Assembly: GCF_052065835.1 (NCBI RefSeq)
Contig: NZ_JBQHTG010000005.1
Span: forward strand, 1 to 59,386
Source of the DNA: Laedolimicola sp934402125
GTDB taxonomy: Bacteria > Bacillota > Clostridia > Lachnospirales > Lachnospiraceae
DNA: 59,386 nt
Direction: 5' to 3'
Shown: piece by piece, positions 53,915 through 59,386 of the stretch
Layout of the letters: every line of letters begins with the position of its first letter
Numbering within the stretch: position 1 is the stretch's first letter
Position numbers and translations under genes: made by a program
The notes under the pieces: generated by a model
What the model saw: the letters and a program-made list of their open reading frames with translations, nothing else
Databases searched by the model: none
Told to the model about the DNA's origin: nothing

Positions 53915-54763
53915 GTGACTGTGAAGATCATATCAGACAGCACCTGCGATCTTTCGCCGGAACTGCTGCGGCAATATGATGTTTCCATCACCCCCTTATC
54001 AGTCTGCTGCGGCGAAAGGGTCGGCGCAGACGGAACAGAAATCACACCGGACGATATTTATGAATACGTTCATGCAGAGGGAAAGCTCCCACAGACCAGC
54101 GCCGTAAATGTCGCGGATTATGCAGAGGAATTTCACCGCTGGACGAAGCAGGGCTGCTGTGTTGTCCATTTCTGCATCAGTAGTGACTTTTCCAGCACGT
54201 ATCAAAATGCCTGCCTTGCTGCCAAGGAAGTCGGAAATGTATTTGTTGTTGATTCCAGAAATCTTTCGACCGGACAAGGGCTGTTAGTCCTCCATGCAGC
54301 GGAAATGGCAGCAAACGGCTACTATGCGCAGGAGATATGGGAAACCTGTTCCGCAATGGCGAAACGGGTGGAAGCCAGTTTTGTCATAGACAGCCTCGAC
54401 TATCTCTACAAAGGCGGCCGTTGCTCAGCCTTGGGTGCTTTTGGTGGAAATCTGCTTCGACTGAAACCGTGCATCGAGGTCCGGGACGGAAAAATGACGC
54501 CCGGTAAAAAGTACCGTGGCAGAATTGAAAAAGTCATGCTGCAATATGTGGAGGATCGTCTCCAGAATCGCACCGACATTGATAAGCACCGCATTTTTAT
54601 TACGCACACCAAATGCAGCCCGGAAGCTGTCCAATCGGTGCGTGATAAGATACTGGAAATTGCACCGGATTTTGAGGAAATATTAGAAACTACCGCCGGA
54701 GCAACGATCACCTCCCATTGCGGGCCAAATACATTGGGCATTTTGTTTGTGAGAAAGGATTAG
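53915..54763 (+). CDS. DegV family fatty-acid-binding protein
   Basis: A 282-residue DegV protein, starting KIISDSTCDLSPELLRQYDV. The binding-site regions LPQTSAVNVADY and STYQNACLAAKEV, and DSLDYLYKGGRCS, are visible. DegV/FakB proteins hold a fatty acid and present it to FakA for phosphorylation. The GTG start has GGAGG upstream. It follows metK by 22 bases and ends before a strong hairpin. It supports a link of this cluster to acyl chains. Confidence 0.92.
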   Translation: MTVKIISDSTCDLSPELLRQYDVSITPLSVCCGERVGADGTEITPDDIYEYVHAEGKLPQTSAVNVADYAEEFHRWTKQGCCVVHFCISSDFSSTYQNACLAAKEVGNVFVVDSRNLSTGQGLLVLHAAEMAANGYYAQEIWETCSAMAKRVEASFVIDSLDYLYKGGRCSALGAFGGNLLRLKPCIEVRDGKMTPGKKYRGRIEKVMLQYVEDRLQNRTDIDKHRIFITHTKCSPEAVQSVRDKILEIAPDFEEILETTAGATITSHCGPNTLGILFVRKD

Positions 54764-54850
54764 TGTGATCGAAGCCGTCATGTGTGGCTGTGACGATTGG
54801 CGGCTTGGCATACCGGATTCAAACAGAAGCAACCTGTCCGATGCTTGGAG

Positions 54851-54879
54851 CTGCGGCGGGTGATAACCACCCGCCGCAG
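54851..54879 (+). terminator. 12-bp GC-rich stem-loop after degV
   Basis: CTGCGGCGGGTG and its exact complement around a five-base loop, then a short T-rich stretch. The stretch 54764-55017 otherwise shows no gene; it probably holds the cluster 3' region and the end of the insertion sequence. Confidence 0.7.
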
Positions 54880-55017
54880 TATTTTACAGGAGTCCTGCAA
54901 ACAAAAGTCAATAGCTGAAATGAAAAAAGTCCCGCAAAATTTGCGCGACTGAAAAAGGGCATAACAAAACAGACTGGAGAAAAAGCTTCGCCAGCCGGGA
55001 TAAAGTATCAATCTGAT

Positions 55018-55563
55018 TTATCCTTGTGAGGTGCCCTGCTGTGCGTCAAAAGCCTCCAGGCATTCCTTCACACGGGCGTAGTAGATACGTAGGAACTTGT
55101 TCTGTGCGGCGGTCATGTATACAAAGTATGGCTTGCCCTCAGCGCGTTTCTTATCGAGAAACTGGTACACCGGCTCGTCTGCCGGCGCTTTTCTGAGATA
55201 TGTGCAGACGATCTGGTACAGCGTTTTCCGAAGATGCGGCGAACCACGCTTTGTGGTCGACGTGCTTTGTGTCTCATGCTTGCCGGACTGGTCCACAGCC
55301 GGGTCAACGCCAGCGAAGCCCACAATGGAACTGCGGCGGGGAAAACGGCGCACATCGCCAATCTCAGCCATGAGTTGCGCAGCTGTGGTTTCGCCAACGC
55401 CGTACATGGCGCGCACGGTTTCGTACTCCGGGAGCTGTGAGGCGAGTCGTGTCATCTCTGCTCGCAGAGCAGCCAACGTAGTCTTTCCTGCAAGAAGCTG
55501 CTGTGCGGCTGTGGTAATGAGCAGCTTGGTGTTGTCGTTCTTCGGTATCATCGAGCGGAACAT
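55018..55563 (-). pseudogene. IS110 family transposase, C-terminal fragment
   Basis: About 180 residues of the Transposase_20 domain: LPEYETVRAMYGVGETTAAQ, GDVRRFPRRSSIVGFAGVDP, then QSTSTTKRGSPHLRKTLYQI with the catalytic-type serine, and RAEGKPYFVYMTAAQNKFLR. The N-terminal DEDD RuvC-like half is missing, so it cannot transpose. It is cut at the same point where the lipid kinase gene opposite begins. Confidence 0.85.
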
Positions 55564-56197
55564 CTATTATTTCGCTACCGGCAGTGGAAATGATTTTCTC
55601 ACCGACATCGGAGGAAAAGCAGGTGACACACCTCGCCCCATTAACCAGTACCTTCAAAAGCTGCCGTCGGTGTATGTGAACGGCACACGCCGTTATTGCC
55701 TCAACGGCATCGGCTATGGCATTGACGGTTACTGCTGTCTGGAGGGCGACCGCCAGCGGGAGCGCTCCACAAAGCCGGTCAATTATACATCCATCGCCAT
55801 AAAAGGCCTGCTGTTCCACTATAAACCCACCTCCGCCGTTGTCACAGTGGATGGCGTAAAGCACACATACAAGCATGTCTGGTTGGCTCCGACCATGAAC
55901 GGGCGTTACTACGGCGGCGGTATGATCCCGACGCCGCAGCAGGATCGTCTTGTGCAGCCGAAGCAGCTATCCGTTATGGTGTTCCGCAGTCCCGGTAAGC
56001 TGAAAGCCTTGGCTGTCTTTCCCTCTATTTTCAAGGGAGAGCATATCAAGCATACGGATGTAGTGGAAGTTCTGACTGGTCAGGAGATCACGGTGCAGTT
56101 TGACCGTCCTGCCCCACTTCAGAACGACGGAGAAACAATTCCCGATGTAACTACCTATCGTGCGTCGGCCTGCGCAGAGGTGCTGGCAGAAAGGTAA
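55562..56197 (+). pseudogene. diacylglycerol/lipid kinase (DagK/YegS type), N-terminus lost
   Basis: About 211 residues from YYFATGSGNDFLTDIGG, which is the GxGNDF motif of the lipid kinase family, through CLNGIGYGIDGYCCLEGDRQ, the conserved WLAPTMNGRYYGGGMIPTPQ and a typical end (VEVLTGQEITVQFDRPAPLQ). The first ~80 residues with the GGDGT nucleotide motif are gone, apparently through the IS110 event. The original enzyme would have phosphorylated diacylglycerol or a related lipid with ATP. Confidence 0.82.
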
Positions 56198-56202
56198 CAG
56201 AA

Positions 56203-56970
56203 ATGCAGAAGGTAAAGCTAAGTATTCAAGCTGAACAGACGCGCTGGCGTGTGTGGTTTTGGACAGTATGTGAGCTGTTTGTACTGTACTCCATGCTGCG
56301 CTCTCTGCATTCAGGGCCGGCGTCCGATGCGCTTGTGTGCCTGCTGGTAGGCATCGGTGTGGCAGTACCGTATATCCTTGAGGCTTTCGGCTACCGGATG
56401 TCTGATACGCTGTTTGTGTTCAGCCTGCTTTACCTGCTGGCCTCTATGTCAGGACGGATTTACAAGCTGTACTATCTCATTGCGCATTGGGATAAACTGC
56501 TGCATCTATGCGGCGGTGTGGTTTTTGCCCTGCTTGGTTCTTATCTCCCTGTGGTGATAAACAGGAAGTACGAGAATGACCGTCTGCTGCGTGTGCTTTT
56601 CGCGTTAATGTTCTCCATATCTGTTTCTGCACTATGGGAATTCTACGAATTTGGCATGGATCGCTGGTTCGGCATGGATATGCATCGGGACACAATCATT
56701 CACGCCATCCATTCTTACGACTTAGGCGAGGCCACCGGCGTGATCGGCAGCATCGACCAAATTGACAGCGTCATCGTCAATGGAGAACCGTTGGAGGGCT
56801 ATATCGATATTGGCTTGATCGACACAATGGGCGATATGATGATTGAAACGGCAGGAGCTGCGGCCTACGCTGTCGTATTTGCACTGGATAAAGGCCGTCA
56901 CCCCGCTTTTATCCATGCTGCAATGGCTTCTCTACCCGGAAAGAAGTCCGTTCATGCACAAGTCGAGTAA
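56203..56970 (+). CDS. DUF2238/YjdF-like integral membrane protein
   Basis: A 255-residue membrane protein with six to seven hydrophobic segments. The family signature HWDKLLHLCGGVVFALLGSY lies near residue 97, SALWEFYEFGMDRWFGMDMH near 145 and DTMGDMMIETAGAAAYAVVF near 205; the conserved Asp, His and Glu could bind a metal or head group. Function unknown. It begins five bases after the lipid kinase fragment, so the two shared a transcript. Confidence 0.82.
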   Translation: MQKVKLSIQAEQTRWRVWFWTVCELFVLYSMLRSLHSGPASDALVCLLVGIGVAVPYILEAFGYRMSDTLFVFSLLYLLASMSGRIYKLYYLIAHWDKLLHLCGGVVFALLGSYLPVVINRKYENDRLLRVLFALMFSISVSALWEFYEFGMDRWFGMDMHRDTIIHAIHSYDLGEATGVIGSIDQIDSVIVNGEPLEGYIDIGLIDTMGDMMIETAGAAAYAVVFALDKGRHPAFIHAAMASLPGKKSVHAQVE

Positions 56971-57646
56971 CACATCGCCGGAGAACCGGCGGATACGAAT
57001 CGCCAAATGCCTGCTTGCATTGGTTTGGTTCACGATCATTGCAGTATGTCTGCTGCATAAAGATGAGTTTACGCTGGAGGGCATTTTGAGCTATACACCC
57101 CAGCAGCCAATTTTAGCCGCAGCAGTATTATGGATGCTGTTTGCGGTGAAAAGTCTGAGCATCTTTTTGTATAGTGGCCTGCTCTATGCTGCCAGCGGCA
57201 TTTTGTTTCCATTGCCCGTGGCAATCGCGGTAAACATCGCAGGCACAGCGGTCATGGTCAGTATTCCCTATTGGTTGGGGAAAAAGCTGGGCAGTCAAGC
57301 AGTGCAGTATATTCTGCATCGCTGGCCGAAGTCCGCCATGCTCCACGATCTTCGCGGCGGCAGTGATTTCTTTTTCGTTCTGATCGTCCGCTTGCTGGGC
57401 ATCCTGTCTGCTGATGTAGTCAGCGCATATATGGGGGCAGTAGGGGTGAAGTACCGGGCGTATCTTCCAGCCTGTCTGCTGGGTTTCTTACCGACCTGTA
57501 TTTTGTTCCCTATTATGGGCATGAGTATTTCGGATGTGCGTTCCCCTCAATTTCTTACTGCGGCAGGCATTGAACTTGCAGCAATGCTGCTCTCCTGCAT
57601 CGCATTTCATTTCTATCGAAAAAAACACACAACGCACGAAAATTGA
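56954..57646 (+). CDS. TVP38/TMEM64-like VTT domain membrane protein
   Basis: A 230-residue protein of the DedA/VTT superfamily. KSLSIFLYSGLLYAASGILF at about residue 65 and ADVVSAYMGAVGVKYRAYLP near 150 are the two re-entrant halves, with IVRLLGILSADV holding the conserved arginine. VTT proteins are linked to lipid scrambling or transport. The ATG at 56954 overlaps the DUF2238 end by 17 bases and is supported by GGAAAG; a longer frame lies within DUF2238. Confidence 0.85.
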   Translation: MHKSSNTSPENRRIRIAKCLLALVWFTIIAVCLLHKDEFTLEGILSYTPQQPILAAAVLWMLFAVKSLSIFLYSGLLYAASGILFPLPVAIAVNIAGTAVMVSIPYWLGKKLGSQAVQYILHRWPKSAMLHDLRGGSDFFFVLIVRLLGILSADVVSAYMGAVGVKYRAYLPACLLGFLPTCILFPIMGMSISDVRSPQFLTAAGIELAAMLLSCIAFHFYRKKHTTHEN

Positions 57647-57672
57647 CATACAACAGAAAGGACGAATGAACT

Positions 57673-59052
57673 ATGAGCCTCACCGAAAAAATCTCCCATG
57701 CAGCCGAACGCAAGGCATTTGAAACGATCCTGGATTCCATGCTGAAAAAGGGCCAGACGCAGGATGTAGGCGACCTTGCCGAACAGCTCATCGACATGAT
57801 CCAGAAGATCCACAAGGGCACATGGAGTGATAACTCCTATAAGACGCTGCGGATGATCGCAGAAAACCCCGATGGGAAGTGGGCACATTATACCCAGCGG
57901 CTTATCCGGGAGAACGACCCCTACATTCTCAAAACCTTCCTGACCAATGTGGCATACGAGGGCGGTTTCCGGGGCTATCAGACAGCGCAGGAGAATGCCG
58001 CCAAGTACGACATCAATGTACCTTGGCTGATCCTGATGGATCCCACCTCCGCCTGCAACATGCACTGCACCGGCTGCTGGGCGGCGGAGTACGGCCACAA
58101 GCAGAGCCTGACCTTCGAGGAAATGGATCGTGTGCTGACAGAGGCCAAGGAATTAGGCACCCATGCCTGCCTCTTTACCGGCGGCGAGCCGCTGCTGCGA
58201 AAAAAAGACATCATCCGCCTATGCGAGAAGCACCGGGATATGGCGTTTCACGCCTTCACCAACGGTACCCTCATCGACGAGGAATTTTGTCAGGAGATGC
58301 TGCGGGTGGGCAACTTCTTCGTGTCCATCAGCGTGGAGGGCTTTGAGGAGGCCAACGACGGCCGCCGTGGGCGGGGTCACTTCCAGAAGGCGCTGGACGC
58401 CATGGACCTGATGCACAGCCACCGCATCCCCTTCGGCGTGTCCATCTGCTACACCAGCCGGAACTACAAGGTGGTCACCAGCGACGAGTTTTTGGATTTG
58501 CTGATCTCCAAGGGCTGCATTTTTGCGTGGTATTTCCACTATATGCCCGTTGGCCTGAACGCTGACACCTCCCTACTGCTGACACCGGAGCAAAGAGCGT
58601 ATATGAAAGACCGCGTCCGCGAGATCCGCGGGCTTACCGGCGGCAAGGAGCTGTACTGCATCGACTTCCAGAACGACGGCGAGTTTGCAGGCGGATGCGT
58701 AGCTGGCGGCAGAATTTACTGCCATATCAACGCCGCAGGCGATGTGGAGCCCTGCGTGTTCATCCACTATTCCAGCGCCAATATCCGAGACAAGAGCTTT
58801 TTGGAGTGCTTGCAGCAGCCGCTGTTCAAACTCTACCGCAAGGGACAGCCCTTCAACGGCAACCACCTGCGGCCCTGCCCCATGCTGGAAAATCCGGAGC
58901 TGCTGCCGAAAATGGTGGCAGAGAGCGGTGCGCACTCCACCGACCTCGAAGCTCCGGAAAGCGCCGAGCATCTGTGCGAGAAGTGCAAGGCCTATGCCGA
59001 TTGCTGGAAGCCTGAAGCCGAAAAGCTCTGGGCGGAAGAAAACCATAATTGA
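57673..59052 (+). CDS. radical SAM/SPASM-like enzyme, second paralogue
   Basis: A 459-residue paralogue of the first radical SAM protein, clearly alike over the whole length. The cluster cysteines are C128, C132 and C135 in DPTSACNMHCTGCWAAEYG; TGGEPLLRKK and SVEGFEEANDG follow. C-terminal cysteines match in GGCVAGGRIYCHINAAGDVE, EPCVFIHYS and RPCPML; the last group is CEKCKAYADC. The N-terminal ~110 residues are helical but differ more. AAAGGA stands ten bases before the ATG. It ends 13 bases before the Cys-rich small protein. Confidence 0.88.
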   Translation: MSLTEKISHAAERKAFETILDSMLKKGQTQDVGDLAEQLIDMIQKIHKGTWSDNSYKTLRMIAENPDGKWAHYTQRLIRENDPYILKTFLTNVAYEGGFRGYQTAQENAAKYDINVPWLILMDPTSACNMHCTGCWAAEYGHKQSLTFEEMDRVLTEAKELGTHACLFTGGEPLLRKKDIIRLCEKHRDMAFHAFTNGTLIDEEFCQEMLRVGNFFVSISVEGFEEANDGRRGRGHFQKALDAMDLMHSHRIPFGVSICYTSRNYKVVTSDEFLDLLISKGCIFAWYFHYMPVGLNADTSLLLTPEQRAYMKDRVREIRGLTGGKELYCIDFQNDGEFAGGCVAGGRIYCHINAAGDVEPCVFIHYSSANIRDKSFLECLQQPLFKLYRKGQPFNGNHLRPCPMLENPELLPKMVAESGAHSTDLEAPESAEHLCEKCKAYADCWKPEAEKLWAEENHN

Positions 59053-59065
59053 TGGAGGTATGAAT

Positions 59066-59272
59066 ATGAAGATGGCAAATCATGACTGTTGTGAAAAGAA
59101 GCACTGCAAGTGCAGAGGCTTTCTGAAATTCGTTTTCGGTGCGGGCGTTCTTGGCTTGCTTGCGCACATGGTATATGGCTATCTGGAAGAGGATAAGCCA
59201 TGTCCGCTGAAAGGATGGCTGGCTAAGCACGGGAACGAAAGTACCGCTGAATTTGAGGATTTCGACGATTGA
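59066..59272 (+). CDS. small Cys-rich single-span membrane protein
   Basis: A 68-residue protein. Residues 8-16 hold four cysteines (CCEKKHCKC); a hydrophobic helix follows (LKFVFGAGVLGLLAHMVYGY, residues 20-39), then CPLKGWL and an acidic tail. GGAGGT lies six bases before this ATG, which decides the start. It could carry a metal or cluster, anchor the radical SAM enzyme at the membrane, or pass electrons to it; all are inference. No known family was recognised. Confidence 0.7.
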   Translation: MKMANHDCCEKKHCKCRGFLKFVFGAGVLGLLAHMVYGYLEEDKPCPLKGWLAKHGNESTAEFEDFDD

Positions 59273-59289
59273 CACCAACTTTTTAACAG

Positions 59290-59386
59290 AGGCGGGGGGG
59301 GGGGTGGTGCGGCCGCGTGTGGTCCGTTATCCCTCCCGGCGCTTTTTTTTTTTTTTTTTTTTTTTATTTTTTTTGTTGTTTTTTTT
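59290..59386. other. low-complexity tail, probable artefact
   Basis: A long G-run, an isolated GCGGCCGC, then a T-run over twenty bases and T-rich sequence to the end. It looks like a read end or assembly artefact, not biology. Confidence 0.75.

Noticed and set aside
52726..54045. A 439-codon open frame on the minus strand opposite metK and degV
   Set aside because: It is exactly opposite two strongly conserved genes, has no ribosome site and a composition typical of a shadow frame.
55097..56197. One long plus-strand frame of 366 codons ending in the lipid kinase
   Set aside because: Its first ~155 codons are antisense to the IS110 transposase; only the part from 55562 resembles a protein.
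1..59386. tRNA, rRNA, CRISPR arrays and known riboswitches
   Set aside because: No cloverleaf-like stretch, regular spacer repeats or riboswitch core was recognised by eye; a covariance-model scan would be decisive.

Overview
The window looks like a contig from an anaerobic, spore-forming gut Firmicute (Clostridia, most like Lachnospiraceae). This rests on an intact mraZ-to-ftsZ division and cell-wall cluster followed by spoIIGA and sigE, a separate sigG, DUF4317 and DUF3169 proteins, and the general style of the genes. The right third is a mosaic of mobile-element and accessory genes of the kind seen in Oscillospiraceae and Lachnospiraceae. Both taxonomic statements are inference from gene content only. 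No rRNA, tRNA or CRISPR array was recognised.

Region 1 (1-6939, minus strand) is one operon: a HAD phosphatase, a large PRD/EIIB-type regulator, an amidohydrolase/deacetylase, a small PRD protein, an SFCGS glycine-rich protein, DUF4312, the membrane proteins DUF4311 and DUF4310, and a DgaE-like PLP ammonia-lyase that runs off the left edge. It reads as uptake and breakdown of an unknown N-acylated amino-sugar acid or similar compound, with a transport module of unknown mechanism.

Region 2 (7083-23842) is the sporulation and division block: sigG on the plus strand converging on sigE/spoIIGA, a rhodanese-TtcA fusion, ftsZ, ftsQ, murA, ftsW, murD, mraY, two class B PBPs, ftsL, rsmH and mraZ. 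Control sites can be read directly: Spo0A-like boxes before spoIIGA, a sigma-A promoter before ftsZ, and a five-unit MraZ operator beside a sigma-A promoter.

Region 3 (23847-37218) holds housekeeping and accessory chromosomal genes: dedA, ychF, an SseB-like protein, a Dam-type methylase, greA, DUF4317, a TetM-like GTPase fused to a Rae1/YacP-type NYN nuclease, an XRE/DUF3169 pair with operator, an ABC-F ATPase, tag and two GNATs.

Region 4 (37313-42101) is a decayed potassium-transport locus (kdpE, kdpD, LysR-like, TrkA, kdpB/kdpC) in which every gene is truncated, frameshifted or fused. It joins a VirD4 fragment and a Tn4451-like mobilizable element (42430-50372: tnpW, Toprim/ATPase, relaxase with an internal stop, DUF3847, oriT-like hairpins, a Fur-family regulator, an atypical QueD-like protein, IS debris and a large serine recombinase lacking its catalytic N-terminus). 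Imperfect 19-bp direct repeats bound it, and its gene order looks circularly permuted.

Region 5 (50516-59272) is the most interesting: a TetR regulator, then two paralogous radical SAM/SPASM enzymes, a dedicated SAM synthetase, a DegV fatty-acid-binding protein, an IS110-damaged lipid kinase, a DUF2238 membrane protein, a VTT/DedA-like membrane protein and a tiny Cys-rich membrane protein. Together they suggest an undescribed SAM-radical lipid or membrane modification system. The last ~100 bases are homopolymer-rich and probably a sequencing or assembly artefact, so junctions in the right third need read-level confirmation.
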